From assembly GCA_900548405.1 (NCBI GenBank), contig UNSJ01000015.1, positions 1 through 44,271 of the forward strand: a stretch of 44,271 nt of DNA. The letters run 5' to 3'. This DNA is from Candidatus Gastranaerophilales bacterium (GTDB taxonomy: Bacteria; Cyanobacteriota; Vampirovibrionia; Gastranaerophilales; Gastranaerophilaceae). This document shows, one piece after another, positions 25,538 to 34,864 of the stretch (position 1 is its first letter; every line of letters begins with the position of its first letter). The translations under genes and the position numbers were made by a program. The notes beneath the pieces were generated by a model, which saw only the letters and a program-made list of their open reading frames with translations, was not told the origin of the DNA and ran no database searches.

Positions 25538-26560
25538 ATGAATATAAAAACAGAAATTACAAAGATACATTATAATAAAGAAGCAAAGGGTATATTAGTT
25601 AAATTGCTGGAATTTGCTTCTTTGTTATATGGAATAGGCAGCGGTTTAAAAAACAAGCTTTATGACAAAGAAATTATAAAACCGAAACAGGTTGATGCAT
25701 TTGTAATTTGCGTGGGAAACATCACAACAGGCGGTGTGGGGAAAACTCCGATTGTTTCTCAAATTGCAAAATATTTTGTTGATAAAGGCGAAAAAACAGC
25801 TATAATTTCCAGAGGCTACGGCGGAGAACTTTCAAATAAGAATATTAATGTAATTTCTGACGGAAAGACAATTTATTATAATGCAAAGCTTGCAGGTGAT
25901 GAGCCTTTCTGGCTTGCTGAAAACACAAAAGGGGCTTTGGTATTAACTTCTAAAAACAGATATAAAGCTGCAAAACTTGCTGTTGAAAAATACGGTGTAA
26001 CAAAAATTATTCTTGATGACGGTTTTCAACACAGAAAACTGCATAGGGATTTAGATATTGTTTTAATGGACAGTAAAATGGGATTCGGTAACGAAAAACT
26101 TCTTCCGGCAGGTCCTTTACGTGAAGGTATGGAAGCTTTTTCAAGAATTGACAGACTTGTTGTAGTAAGCAAAGATACAGATCATAAGCGCGCAGAAAAA
26201 CTTGCAAAAATTATGGGCAAAAAAATGAAAGTTCAGGCATTTGTTTGTTATACTGAACCTGATTATGTTTATAATATTAAAACAGGGTTGAAACTGGCTG
26301 ACGGTGCCGAAATTAGTGCATTATGCGCAATCGGACAGCCTAAACAATTTTATGATTTTTTAAGCAATTACAAAATTAAAACAACTGTGGATTTTGATGA
26401 CCATCATATCTATACAGAAGATGAAATTCCATCCGGTATTGTTGTTACAACAGAAAAAGATGCGGTTAAAATGCTGAATTTTAACAGGAATGATATTTAT
26501 GCGCTCAAACTTAAAACAGTTATTGATGTTGAGGAATTAATTAATGGCAGAAAAAATTAA
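25538..26560 (+). CDS. lpxK: Tetraacyldisaccharide 4'-kinase
   Basis: LpxK phosphorylates the lipid A disaccharide precursor at the 4' position on the inner membrane. The 340-aa protein shows the P-loop GNITTGGVGKTP (residues about 64-75), ISRGYGGE, GDEPFWLA, the DDGFQHRKLHRDLDIVLMD segment (Asp catalytic and His) and LLPAGPLREG. Its presence indicates an LPS-bearing outer membrane. No clear ribosome site is seen before the ATG, which follows the GC-rich structured element by 17 bp. It overlaps nth by 17 bp. Confidence 0.95.
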   Translation: MNIKTEITKIHYNKEAKGILVKLLEFASLLYGIGSGLKNKLYDKEIIKPKQVDAFVICVGNITTGGVGKTPIVSQIAKYFVDKGEKTAIISRGYGGELSNKNINVISDGKTIYYNAKLAGDEPFWLAENTKGALVLTSKNRYKAAKLAVEKYGVTKIILDDGFQHRKLHRDLDIVLMDSKMGFGNEKLLPAGPLREGMEAFSRIDRLVVVSKDTDHKRAEKLAKIMGKKMKVQAFVCYTEPDYVYNIKTGLKLADGAEISALCAIGQPKQFYDFLSNYKIKTTVDFDDHHIYTEDEIPSGIVVTTEKDAVKMLNFNRNDIYALKLKTVIDVEELINGRKN

Positions 26561-27182
26561 TATTGATAAGATTGTAGAGAAATTAATTGAAGCAAATCAG
26601 CCAAGAAGGGAATTCGTTCAACTTATGGAGGAATTTAAAAATCCATATTTGGTTTTAATAGCTTGTATTTTGAGCTTGCGTACAAATGACTTAACAACTT
26701 ATCCTGCAACATTAAGAATGCTGGAAATAGGCAGAGAGCCAAAAGATTTTGCCTATTGCGATTTGGAAAAGCTTATAAAAGCAATTTATCCTGTGGGATT
26801 TTACCAGAACAAAGCGCGTCAGATTATTGAGTTATCAAAGATTATTGTAGAAAAACTTGATAATAAGGTCCCAGATACAATTGAAGATTTAATTAAATTT
26901 AACGGCGTAGGAAGAAAGACTGCTAATTTGGTTCTTGCAAAAGGCTTTAATATTCCTGCTATTTGTGTAGATGTGCATGTTCATAGAATTTGTAACCGCT
27001 TAGGTTATGTTAAGACTAAAAATCCGGAAGAAACCGAATTTGCTCTGCGTGAAAAGCTGCCGAAGAAATATTGGCTTGATATAAATACGCTTCTTGTAAC
27101 TCACGGCCAAAATGTATGCAAACCAATAAACCCCAAATGTGATGAATGCCCTATAAAAGATTATTGCTCAAGATTAATATAA
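26544..27182 (+). CDS. nth: Endonuclease III
   Basis: A 212-aa base-excision-repair glycosylase/AP lyase for oxidised pyrimidines. It has the helix-hairpin-helix FNGVGRKTANLVLAKGF with catalytic Lys, catalytic Asp in VDVHVHRICNR, and a [4Fe-4S] cluster motif Cys-x6-Cys-x2-Cys-x5-Cys near the C-terminus (CKPINPKCDECPIKDYC). It starts inside the end of lpxK (17-bp overlap), so the two are translated from the same message although functionally unrelated. Confidence 0.95.
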   Translation: MAEKINIDKIVEKLIEANQPRREFVQLMEEFKNPYLVLIACILSLRTNDLTTYPATLRMLEIGREPKDFAYCDLEKLIKAIYPVGFYQNKARQIIELSKIIVEKLDNKVPDTIEDLIKFNGVGRKTANLVLAKGFNIPAICVDVHVHRICNRLGYVKTKNPEETEFALREKLPKKYWLDINTLLVTHGQNVCKPINPKCDECPIKDYCSRLI

Positions 27183-27263
27183 AATTTTGTAAAGTATTGC
27201 GCAATTTTTTTATTTATGTGTTTTTACCAAGATACATTCATCAAAAGTAAAGGACAATAAAAT

Positions 27264-27761
27264 ATGAAGTTAAGAAATTGTATTAATGGAATTCAAAATC
27301 AAATTGAAAAAAGAAACATAATAAAAAAAGAAAAAATGATAGCCGGTTATTTTAAGTTGCATGATGATACAATTTACGGAGACTCATATAATCAACTGTA
27401 TAACGCAAGGACCACTTTTGCGAATTACGCAAAGTCAAAGGGAATCAGTATAGATGTTTATGATGCAAGACAGACTATTGCTAACGATGAGTATGCTCCT
27501 GTAAGTTTAGGAAATTCTTTATCTGATAAATTAATGCTTAAAGTTACAAATATTTTAACTGGCAAATCCAAAGCAAGAATTATTAGTGCCAACACTGATA
27601 ATACTTATGTGCATAACAATATTAAATTAGATGTATTCCATAACGGTAATGTTACCGAAACTTATGAAACAAAACAAGTTCATGAAGATACATTTTTAAG
27701 ATACATGTACAGAAATGTTGAAAGCCTGACAAAGTATTTAAACGGTAAAGCTAATATTTAG
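27264..27761 (+). CDS. Hypothetical 165-aa protein
   Basis: No known family is recognised. The basic N-terminus (about 30 residues) leads into a mixed alpha/beta stretch with many Asn, Tyr and Thr residues (NARTTFANYAKSKGIS, KARIISANTDNTYV) and a C-terminal helix ending LTKYLNGKANI. There is no signal peptide or membrane helix. An AAAGGA sequence lies 10 bp before the ATG. It stands alone between nth and the hydrogenase operon, ends in TAG, and has the codon usage of its neighbours. Confidence 0.65.
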   Translation: MKLRNCINGIQNQIEKRNIIKKEKMIAGYFKLHDDTIYGDSYNQLYNARTTFANYAKSKGISIDVYDARQTIANDEYAPVSLGNSLSDKLMLKVTNILTGKSKARIISANTDNTYVHNNIKLDVFHNGNVTETYETKQVHEDTFLRYMYRNVESLTKYLNGKANI

Positions 27762-27801
27762 CTTGATTTTCTACGCTCATTGTGTAATAATTTTGCTATG
27801 G

Positions 27802-27833
27802 TTGTATACGTTTTTTGAGTCAATTTTATACAA
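27802..27833 (+). promoter_or_regulatory. Inverted repeat in the hydrogenase-operon control region
   Basis: TTGTATA (27802-27808) and TATACAA (27827-27833) form perfect 7-bp arms 18 bp apart, about 40 bp before the first hydrogenase start. The right arm can act as a -10 (TATACA) and the left as a -35 (TTGTAT) with a 19-bp spacer, so a regulator bound here would cover the promoter. It is not a clear Rex site (TTGTGA-N6-TCACAA). Confidence 0.4.
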
Positions 27834-27873
27834 TCGGGGTTAATTAGACAACAGAATACATAGGAGTTCGAGA

Positions 27874-28368
27874 ATGAGTGTAGAAAATCCTCATAAAATC
27901 GACACATCCAAGCTAGACGCAATCATTGAATCTTATGGTTGCAAAAAGTCTAACTTGATAGCGATTTTACAAAAAGTTCAGGAAATTTACAGATATCTTC
28001 CTGAAGAAGCATTGATTTACATTGGAACCAAAATTGAAGGATTATCTCCTGCAACGGTTTTCGGGGTAGCAACTTTTTATGCGCAGTTTTCATTAGAGCC
28101 GAAAGGTAAATATGAAATTAAAGTTTGTGACGGTACAGCTTGCCACGTTAGAGGCTCAATGCCTGTATTAAATGCAATTAGAGCCAAACTTAATATGCCG
28201 GAAGGACAGCTTACAAGTGATAACGGATTGTTTTCTCTGGAAACAGTCAGCTGCTTAGGTGCCTGTGGTCTTGCTCCTGTTGTGGTTATAAATGAAAAAG
28301 TTTATCCTCAAATGACTTCTGATGCTATTACCATAGTATTGGATACACTATTAAAGGAGGAAAATTAA
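27874..28368 (+). CDS. hydC: NuoE-like [2Fe-2S] subunit of the [FeFe]-hydrogenase
   Basis: A 164-aa thioredoxin-fold ferredoxin subunit. The four Cys ligands of the single [2Fe-2S] cluster are visible: CDGTACHVRGS near residue 87 and CLGACGLAP near residue 127. The N-terminal helical region matches NuoE (24 kDa). It relays electrons to or from the flavin subunit in the trimeric, probably electron-bifurcating HydABC hydrogenase. AGGAG precedes the ATG at 27874. It is followed after one base by the NuoF-like gene. Confidence 0.92.
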   Translation: MSVENPHKIDTSKLDAIIESYGCKKSNLIAILQKVQEIYRYLPEEALIYIGTKIEGLSPATVFGVATFYAQFSLEPKGKYEIKVCDGTACHVRGSMPVLNAIRAKLNMPEGQLTSDNGLFSLETVSCLGACGLAPVVVINEKVYPQMTSDAITIVLDTLLKEEN

Positions 28369-28369
28369 T

Positions 28370-30232
28370 ATGGAAAAAACAGCATTGAATATAGATATTA
28401 AAGAAGAACAAAAGAAAGCTCATAAACTTATAACCGAACAAGGTTTAAGGGTATTGGTTTGTGCAGGTACAGGCTGTGTGGCTAACGGTTCGTTAAATGT
28501 AATTGAAAAATTTAAGGAACTGGGTGCAGATGTTTCTGTTTTAACGGATTATGACAAAATGACAATTGTGCCTACCGGATGTCACGGATTTTGTGAACAA
28601 GGTGTTCTTGTTATTATTCCTGACAGACACGTTACTTATGTAAAAGTTAAAGAAAAAGATGTTGAAGAAATTTATGAAAGTCACATAAAAAATAATAAAC
28701 CTGTTGAAAGACTTTTATATGTTGATCCTAAAACACATGAACATGTTCATAAAAATGAAGAAATTAATTTTTATGCAAAACAAACACGTACGGCTTTGGC
28801 TAATTGCGGACATATCAACGCTGAATGTCTTGAAGAAGCAATTGCTGTAAGAGGATATGAAGCTTTAGCAAATATCTTGGAAGAAAATAATCCTGATGCG
28901 GTTATTGAAACAATAGAAAAATCAGGCTTAAGAGGTCGCGGCGGCGGTGGTTTCCCAACAGGCAGAAAATGGCGCTTCACAGCTGCTAACAAAGGCGGTA
29001 AATCTTACGTTGTTTGTAACGGTGATGAAGGTGATCCGGGTGCATTTATGGACCGTTCCGTTATGGAAGGTGATCCGCATAAGCTTCTTGAAGGTATGGC
29101 AATTGCAGCATTTGCAATTGGTGCTGATGAAGGTTATATCTATGTAAGAGCTGAATATCCTTTAGCTATTAAACGCTTGAGAAAAGCTATTAAAGATGCG
29201 GAAGAAAGACATTTCTTAGGCAAAAATATTATGGGAAGTGATTTCTCTTTTGAAATTCATATTAAAGAGGGCGCCGGAGCTTTTGTTTGCGGTGAAGAAA
29301 CAGCTTTAATCGCATCAATTGAAGGCGAACGCGGTATGCCCAGACCAAAGCCTCCTTTCCCTGCTAATAAAGGGTTGTTTGGAAGACCTACACTTATTAA
29401 TAACGTAGAAACTCTTGCAAACGTGCCCGTAATTATGCTTAACGGCGCAGAATGGTTCTCTCAAATGGGAACAGAAACTTCAAAAGGTACAAAAACTTTT
29501 GCCCTAACAGGTGAAGTTAATAATACAGGTCTTATTGAAGTTCCTATGGGTACAACATTACGCGAGATAGTTTTTGATATCGGCGGAGGAATGAGGGATG
29601 GCAAAAAATTTAAGGCTGTTCAAATCGGAGGTCCTTCAGGCGGTTGTTTAACAGAAGAACATCTTGATATCCCTATGGATTATGACAACCTTATAAAGGC
29701 AGGCGCTATGGTAGGTTCAGGCGGTCTTGTTGTTATGAGTGAAAAAACTTGTATTGTTGAAGTTGCAAGATTTTTTATGAACTTTACACAACACGAAAGC
29801 TGTGGAAAATGCGTTCCTTGCCGTGAAGGTACTAAAAATATGTTAAAAATCCTTGAAAAAATCGTTGCAGGTGAAGGCGAAATGAAGGATTTGGATACTT
29901 TAGAAGAATTGGCTCATGCGGTTAAAGACGGCTCATTATGCGGTCTTGGTAAAACTGCTCCTAATCCTGTTCTTTCAACTTTAAAATACTTTAGAGATGA
30001 ATATATTGCTCACATTCAGGATAAAAAATGTCCGGCAGGTGTTTGTACAGCAATGAAGAAAATCGTTATTAACGAGTCTTTATGCAGAGGATGTACAAAA
30101 TGTGCAAGAACTTGTCCTGTTGGAGCTATTGAAGGTACAGTCAAAAATCCTCATCACATTAATCAAGATAAATGTATTAAATGTGAGGCTTGTTTTGCAA
30201 GCTGTCCGTTCAGAGCTATTGTATTAGAGTAA
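28370..30232 (+). CDS. hydB: NuoF-like NAD(H)/FMN subunit of the [FeFe]-hydrogenase
   Basis: A 620-aa flavoprotein. Domains in order: an N-terminal thioredoxin-like [2Fe-2S] domain (CAGTGCVANGS and TGCHGFCEQG), the Complex I 51-kDa domain with the FMN/NADH glycine-rich loop GRGGGGFPTGRKW near residue 187 and CNGDEGDPGAFMDRS, an SLBB domain, an iron-sulfur helix bundle (SCGKCVPCREGTKNM) and a C-terminal 2x[4Fe-4S] ferredoxin (CRGCTKCARTCPVGAIEG, then CIKCEACFASCPF). This architecture is that of HydB in trimeric NAD- and ferredoxin-dependent hydrogenases. A strong AAAGGAGG lies in the end of the hydC gene. Confidence 0.95.
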   Translation: MEKTALNIDIKEEQKKAHKLITEQGLRVLVCAGTGCVANGSLNVIEKFKELGADVSVLTDYDKMTIVPTGCHGFCEQGVLVIIPDRHVTYVKVKEKDVEEIYESHIKNNKPVERLLYVDPKTHEHVHKNEEINFYAKQTRTALANCGHINAECLEEAIAVRGYEALANILEENNPDAVIETIEKSGLRGRGGGGFPTGRKWRFTAANKGGKSYVVCNGDEGDPGAFMDRSVMEGDPHKLLEGMAIAAFAIGADEGYIYVRAEYPLAIKRLRKAIKDAEERHFLGKNIMGSDFSFEIHIKEGAGAFVCGEETALIASIEGERGMPRPKPPFPANKGLFGRPTLINNVETLANVPVIMLNGAEWFSQMGTETSKGTKTFALTGEVNNTGLIEVPMGTTLREIVFDIGGGMRDGKKFKAVQIGGPSGGCLTEEHLDIPMDYDNLIKAGAMVGSGGLVVMSEKTCIVEVARFFMNFTQHESCGKCVPCREGTKNMLKILEKIVAGEGEMKDLDTLEELAHAVKDGSLCGLGKTAPNPVLSTLKYFRDEYIAHIQDKKCPAGVCTAMKKIVINESLCRGCTKCARTCPVGAIEGTVKNPHHINQDKCIKCEACFASCPFRAIVLE

Positions 30233-30264
30233 TTAAACTAAATAAATAATAAGGAAATAGAAAA

Positions 30265-32016
30265 ATGACTGATAAAAAAACATTATTTATAGACGGTAAA
30301 GAAGTTGAATTTACAGACGAACCTAACCTTCTTGAAGTTATAAGAAAAGCAGGTATGAATGTGCCAACTTTTTGTTACCGTCCCGATTTAACATCATTTG
30401 GCGCTTGCAGAATGTGTGTTGTTGAAATCGAAGGCAGAGGAATTCAATCTTCATGTACTATGCCTCCTGAAGCTGGTTTGAAAGTTCATCTAAATACCGA
30501 TAGAACAAGAAGAATTAGAAAAACTGTTCTTGAACTTCTTCTAGCCAACCATGACAAAGAATGTCTAACCTGCGAAAAATCAGGAAACTGCGAATTGCAG
30601 CAGTACTCTGAGGAATACGGTATAAGAAGAATCAGATATCCGGAAAAACCTTTAGATGAATATCTTCCGGTAGATGACTCAAGCCCTTCTATTGTACGCG
30701 ATCCTAACAAATGCATTTTATGCGGGGCGTGTGTAAGAGCTTGTACTGAATTTCAAGGACATTCTGTATTGGGATTTGCAAATAGAGGTTCAAAAACTGT
30801 TGTGCAGCCTATGAACGGAAGACCTTTAGGTCAGGTTGACTGCGTAAACTGCGGTCAGTGTGCGGCAGTTTGCCCGACAGGAGCTTTGACAATCAAATCT
30901 GATATTGAAAACGTATGGAATGAAATAACAAACCCTAATAAAAAAGTTGTTGTTCAAATGGCACCTGCGACCCGTGTTGCAATAGGTGAAATGTTCGGAC
31001 TTGAACCTGGCGAAAATTCAATTGGTAAAATGAATGCAGCATTGAGAAGAATCGGTTTTGATTTGGTATTTGATACAAACTTCTCTGCTGATTTAACAAT
31101 TATGGAAGAAGCATCCGAATTCCTTTCAAGATTGAAATCAGGTGAAAATCTGCCTCTGTTTACTTCTTGCTGTCCTGCCTGGGTAAAATATCTTGAGAGC
31201 GAACATCCTGAAATGTTAAATCATTTATCAAGCTGTAAGTCACCTATGTCAATGTTATCCCCTGTTTTGGTAGAGCTTGTCCCCGAACAGCTAAATATTG
31301 ACAGAGAAAACCTTGTAGTCGTTGCAATTATGCCTTGTACAGCTAAAAAATATGAATGCAAGCGCCCTGAATTAAGTAAAAACGGACGTCCTGATACTGA
31401 CTATGTTCTTACAACTCAGGAACTCGGCAGAATGATTAAAGAAGCAGGTATTAATTTCAATGCAATTGAACCAGAAGGAAATGATTCACCGTTTGGTGAG
31501 TATTCGGGAGCAGGTACTATATTTGGAGCTTCAGGCGGTGTTGCGGAAGCTGCTGTAAGAACTGCTTATGAATTTGCAACAAATGAACCTTTAAACGATG
31601 TTGATATTAAATCTTTAAGAGGAACATCAAACAGATGCCGCGACATCGAACTCGACTTAAAAGGTACCAAGCTTGTTGTTAGAGTTGTTTCAACATTAAA
31701 AGAAGCTGAGAAATCTTTAAAAGAAATTAAAGAAGGAAAAGCTCCTTTCCATATGCTTGAAGTTATGGCTTGTCCGGGCGGCTGTATTAACGGCGGTGGT
31801 CAGCCTAGAAGTTATGATGACAGTAAGATTAAAGGTGAACGTGCCGAAGGTCTTTATAAGGAAGATGCTGAGCTTCCTTTACGCAAATCACACTTTAACC
31901 CGTCTATCAGAAAACTTTATAACGAATATCTTCAAGAGCCTAATTCACATAAAGCTCACGAGCTGCTGCATACAATTTATACAGATAAATTCGCAGGCTC
32001 TTACAAAGATATTTAG
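30265..32016 (+). CDS. hydA: [FeFe]-hydrogenase catalytic subunit
   Basis: A 583-aa group A enzyme that makes or oxidises H2. Order: [2Fe-2S] domain with Cys37, 48, 51 and 64; His-ligated [4Fe-4S] domain (His96, Cys100, 103, 109); two [4Fe-4S] clusters (CILCGACVRAC and CVNCGQCAAVCPTG); and the H-cluster domain with all three signatures: TSCCPAW (300-306), MPCTAKKYE (356-364) and ACPGGCINGGGQP near 502. Cys302 is expected to be the proton-transfer residue. The length is close to the clostridial single-subunit enzyme, but the hydCB neighbours indicate a trimeric NAD-linked complex. The maturases HydEFG are not in the window. The gene ends at TAG followed by two terminators. Confidence 0.97.
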   Translation: MTDKKTLFIDGKEVEFTDEPNLLEVIRKAGMNVPTFCYRPDLTSFGACRMCVVEIEGRGIQSSCTMPPEAGLKVHLNTDRTRRIRKTVLELLLANHDKECLTCEKSGNCELQQYSEEYGIRRIRYPEKPLDEYLPVDDSSPSIVRDPNKCILCGACVRACTEFQGHSVLGFANRGSKTVVQPMNGRPLGQVDCVNCGQCAAVCPTGALTIKSDIENVWNEITNPNKKVVVQMAPATRVAIGEMFGLEPGENSIGKMNAALRRIGFDLVFDTNFSADLTIMEEASEFLSRLKSGENLPLFTSCCPAWVKYLESEHPEMLNHLSSCKSPMSMLSPVLVELVPEQLNIDRENLVVVAIMPCTAKKYECKRPELSKNGRPDTDYVLTTQELGRMIKEAGINFNAIEPEGNDSPFGEYSGAGTIFGASGGVAEAAVRTAYEFATNEPLNDVDIKSLRGTSNRCRDIELDLKGTKLVVRVVSTLKEAEKSLKEIKEGKAPFHMLEVMACPGGCINGGGQPRSYDDSKIKGERAEGLYKEDAELPLRKSHFNPSIRKLYNEYLQEPNSHKAHELLHTIYTDKFAGSYKDI

Positions 32017-32024
32017 AATATTTG

Positions 32025-32058
32025 AAATACCGTCTTACTTAAGAGGCGGTATTTTTTT
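32025..32058 (+). terminator. Terminator of the hydrogenase operon
   Basis: A 12-bp stem (AAATACCGTCTT against AGAGGCGGTATTT with wobble pairs) followed by T7, starting 9 bp after the hydA stop. Confidence 0.88.
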
Positions 32059-32060
32059 CA

Positions 32061-32096
32061 ACAAAAAAGAAGACTTTTTTAAGTCTTCTTTTTTGT
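32061..32096. terminator. Second, bidirectional terminator
   Basis: A perfect 16-bp inverted repeat (32061-32076 with 32081-32096, core GAAGACTT/AAGTCTTC) with a TTTT loop, and A- and T-runs built into the arms. It also serves the convergent chaperone-like gene. Confidence 0.9.
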
Positions 32097-32111
32097 TATA
32101 AGAATAAATTA

Positions 32112-32573
32112 TTATTTTACAGCTTTTTTCACAGCTTCTGTAATATCAGTACCGCCGTAAAGAACAACGCCTTTTGCAAGAACTACATCATAGTTTCCAG
32201 CTTTTGCCTGTTCTGCAACTTTAGCGGAAATAGCTGTATCAATTGCAGTTAATTTAGCTGTATAGTTTTTGTCCATAGCGTCTTTTTTTGCATTTAATTC
32301 TTTGTTATATTTTTCTTCTAAAGCTTGTTTTTTCTTAGAATCAGTTGTTGCAGCAACTTCTTTTCTAGCTTTTTCAACAAAAGCTACAAGTTCTTTAGCT
32401 TTAGTTTGTTGTTCTTTTTTCAAAGCTTGAACTTGAGAAGATGAATTAACTCCCGGCTAAACGTCTACAACCGCAATTTTAGACGGAACATCCGACATTG
32501 CAAAGTTGTTTACTGATAATCCGATTACAAATGTAGAAACACCAACTACTAATAACTTAATTTTGTTATTCAT
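32112..32573 (-). pseudogene. Skp/OmpH-like periplasmic chaperone gene interrupted by an amber codon
   Basis: Reading from the ATG at 32573, a signal peptide (KLLVVGVSTFVIGLSVNNFA) and the family's first strand (KIAVVDV) are followed in frame by TAG at 32457-32459, then by the rest of the protein: SSSQVQALKKEQQTKA, a long Lys/Glu coiled coil, and the C-terminal OmpH motif YDVVLAKGVVLYGGTDIT. In OmpH-family proteins VDV is normally followed by Gln, so CAG to TAG is the simplest explanation. The 103-aa downstream frame only has a TTG start without export signal. TAG ends several other genes here, including hydA and the GT5 gene, so general recoding is unlikely. It could be a fresh pseudogene, a read-through gene or a base error. 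Confidence 0.85.
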
Positions 32574-32798
32574 AACTTTACCCTCATATAAAAATGTGTA
32601 CATTTCTTGTATTATTTTTGAAAAAACTGTACTCCAAAAGATTGATTTTATTTATTCAAAACTTTACAAGTATATTAATCTCCCTTATAATAATATCAGG
32701 TCAATACTTAATTTTGTTAAAAAATTAACTTTTGTTACTATATTGTAATAAAAATTCAAAAATCGTTTTTATTTTCATTCCTGTGCGCAAAAATAAAA

Positions 32799-32827
32799 TT
32801 GACCGGACTTAAATAAATATATATAAA
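32799..32827 (+). promoter_or_regulatory. Candidate promoter of the TpsB gene
   Basis: TTGACC (32799-32804), a 17-bp spacer and TATAAA (32822-32827). The spacing is ideal, but the predicted transcript would begin very close to the AGAAGGTG ribosome site, so an upstream start is also possible. Confidence 0.45.
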
Positions 32828-32843
32828 AACAGAAGGTGAATAA

Positions 32844-34829
32844 ATGAAAAAGATTAATTCCAGAAAAAATTTCTTGAGCGCTATTTTATGTGTCACTTTT
32901 GCATTTGCGCTTCCTGCATCTGTTACACCGACTAATGCTAACCCTCTTGCAGGCGGAGGATATAATCCGGTTAACATTGGAGGTCAGGTCGGCGCTGAAG
33001 CAGGGATGAATATACGTCACGATAACGATTATCTAAGATACCAATATCAAGAAAAACAAAGAGAAGATGATTATCAATATTATCAACAAAGAAAAAAATT
33101 AGAAGCTGATCCTAATACAGGGAATCAGATAATACAAAATTATAACGGTGGTTCTATGCAGCAGGCAGGAATCGAAGAAATGGGTACTAAAGGTGTATTT
33201 GTTAATTCCGTTGAAGTTGCACCTTCTGAAATTTTAACTAAAGATGAAATTAATGATATAGTAAGACCTTTGGTAGGCAGAAACGTATTTATTGAAGATA
33301 TTCAAAAAGTTATTGATACTATCAATAACTTGTATGCAGAAAAAGGCTTCGTTACTGCAAGAGCATTTTTGCCGGAACAAACAGTTCAAAACGGAAATAT
33401 TTATATTGCTTTGACAGAAAGTAAAATCGGAAGTATAACAGTTGAACAAAACAAATGGACTAAAGACGGTTATATTACCAGCAGATTGCCTCAAAAAGAA
33501 GGACAGCTGTTTGATATTGTTGAATTGGAAAAAGATGTTCTTGATTTTAACAGATATAACGAAGGTGTTAAACTTTCTGCTAACTTAAAAGCAGGTGAAA
33601 AACCGGGAACAACAGATATTGAACTGGTTGCACAGGAATCATTCCCATTCCATGTAATGGGTGTTATGGATAACGCGGGCCGTTATAGTACAGGCAGCAT
33701 AAGAGGCGGTGCTATGTTATATGCGGACAGCTTGTTCGGTCACAGGGACAGAATGTCTTTAGGGTCTTATTTCTCTAAAGGTGCACAAAGCCCGTTCTTT
33801 GATTATAATGTTCCTGTTAACAAAAACGACGGTCGTGTAGGATTTATGTTCTCATCTACCTTCGCGGACATTAAATACGGTCCTATGAAAGATTTGAAAC
33901 TCGGCAGTAATGCTTACCAATATTCATTGTACTACTCACAACCGCTTGTAAGAAAACCCGGATTTGAATTGAAATCATATGCAGGCGTAAGTTATAAAAG
34001 AGCTCGTACATTTACAGATTTGAATGTTCCGATATTCCAGGATTGGATTAACAGCGCAGATAACGTTACTGCTGTTGAATTAGCATTGCAAATGAGAAAA
34101 GATACTAAATACGGTATTTGGTATTTGAATCAGGATGCTTATTATTCTATTCCTATTTTCAACAGCGACCGTGATAACAACTATTTTAAATACAGTGGTG
34201 GTATCGTTAGATTACACGATTTCTCTCACGGATTTATCGGACAATTAAGAAGTAACTACCAAATTATACCCGGAGATAAAAAGATCCCTTACTTAGACCA
34301 AATGCAAACAGGTGGTTTGGCAACGGTAAGAGGTTACTCTGAAGGTATGATGATTGGTAAAAACGGTTATTTCATCAGCGGTGAATTAATGTTCCCGTTA
34401 TTACCAAGAGAAATCACAAGCCCTAGATCAGGCGAAAAAATTCCGTTTATCGGAAGATATGTTAAAGGTGCGATTTTTGCGGATACAGCAGGTATTTTCC
34501 CTACTGCAAGTGAAGATATTTATGGCGGAAGCTATTTTGCAGCATCACTCGGTATGGGCTTAAGAGTTCAATTACCAGGTGATTTGAGCGCAAGACTATA
34601 TTGGGGCTATCCTTTAGTAAGCAACCATTGGGAGCCTGACAGAAAATACGGACGTTTCCACTTTGAATTAACACTCGCTCCTAACATTGATGCATTGTTA
34701 GCAGAAAGAGTTACAAAGGCAGCTCCGCAAACTCAATTCCAAAAGAATGTTGAGGCAGAATACGTTAATAACTATGATGACGTAAGACACTATGATTACT
34801 TCCGTGATGGCGGCGGCGGTTCGTTGTAA
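32844..34829 (+). CDS. Outer-membrane TpsB/ShlB-type transporter (POTRA plus barrel)
   Basis: A 661-aa outer-membrane protein with a signal peptide (LSAILCVTFAFALPA). After a Gln/Tyr-rich linker (about 55-90) comes the POTRA_2 domain (about 115-190, FVNSVEVAPSEIL and GFVTARAFLPEQTVQNG), a ShlB-type region (TESKIGSITVEQNKW) and the C-terminal 16-strand barrel with the conserved loop motif TVRGYSEGMMIGKNGY near residue 495. The family exports large TpsA adhesins or haemolysins by two-partner secretion; no TpsA is present here, so it may serve an unlinked partner. It is a strong sign of a Gram-negative envelope. Confidence 0.92.
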   Translation: MKKINSRKNFLSAILCVTFAFALPASVTPTNANPLAGGGYNPVNIGGQVGAEAGMNIRHDNDYLRYQYQEKQREDDYQYYQQRKKLEADPNTGNQIIQNYNGGSMQQAGIEEMGTKGVFVNSVEVAPSEILTKDEINDIVRPLVGRNVFIEDIQKVIDTINNLYAEKGFVTARAFLPEQTVQNGNIYIALTESKIGSITVEQNKWTKDGYITSRLPQKEGQLFDIVELEKDVLDFNRYNEGVKLSANLKAGEKPGTTDIELVAQESFPFHVMGVMDNAGRYSTGSIRGGAMLYADSLFGHRDRMSLGSYFSKGAQSPFFDYNVPVNKNDGRVGFMFSSTFADIKYGPMKDLKLGSNAYQYSLYYSQPLVRKPGFELKSYAGVSYKRARTFTDLNVPIFQDWINSADNVTAVELALQMRKDTKYGIWYLNQDAYYSIPIFNSDRDNNYFKYSGGIVRLHDFSHGFIGQLRSNYQIIPGDKKIPYLDQMQTGGLATVRGYSEGMMIGKNGYFISGELMFPLLPREITSPRSGEKIPFIGRYVKGAIFADTAGIFPTASEDIYGGSYFAASLGMGLRVQLPGDLSARLYWGYPLVSNHWEPDRKYGRFHFELTLAPNIDALLAERVTKAAPQTQFQKNVEAEYVNNYDDVRHYDYFRDGGGGSL

Positions 34830-34864
34830 CATAAAAGTTAATCAGGTATTGAATAAAAAAAATT

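Noticed and set aside
27190..27215. Terminator after nth (ATTGCGCAAT followed by T7)
   Set aside because: The dyad has no room for a loop and the stem would be too short.
32112..32573. Genetic-code change with UAG as a sense codon
   Set aside because: TAG ends hydA, the GT5 gene, the 165-aa gene and the first prepilin gene at sensible C-termini, so UAG is a normal stop here.
32844..34829. Complete two-partner secretion locus
   Set aside because: No large TpsA-like exoprotein gene is adjacent on either side.
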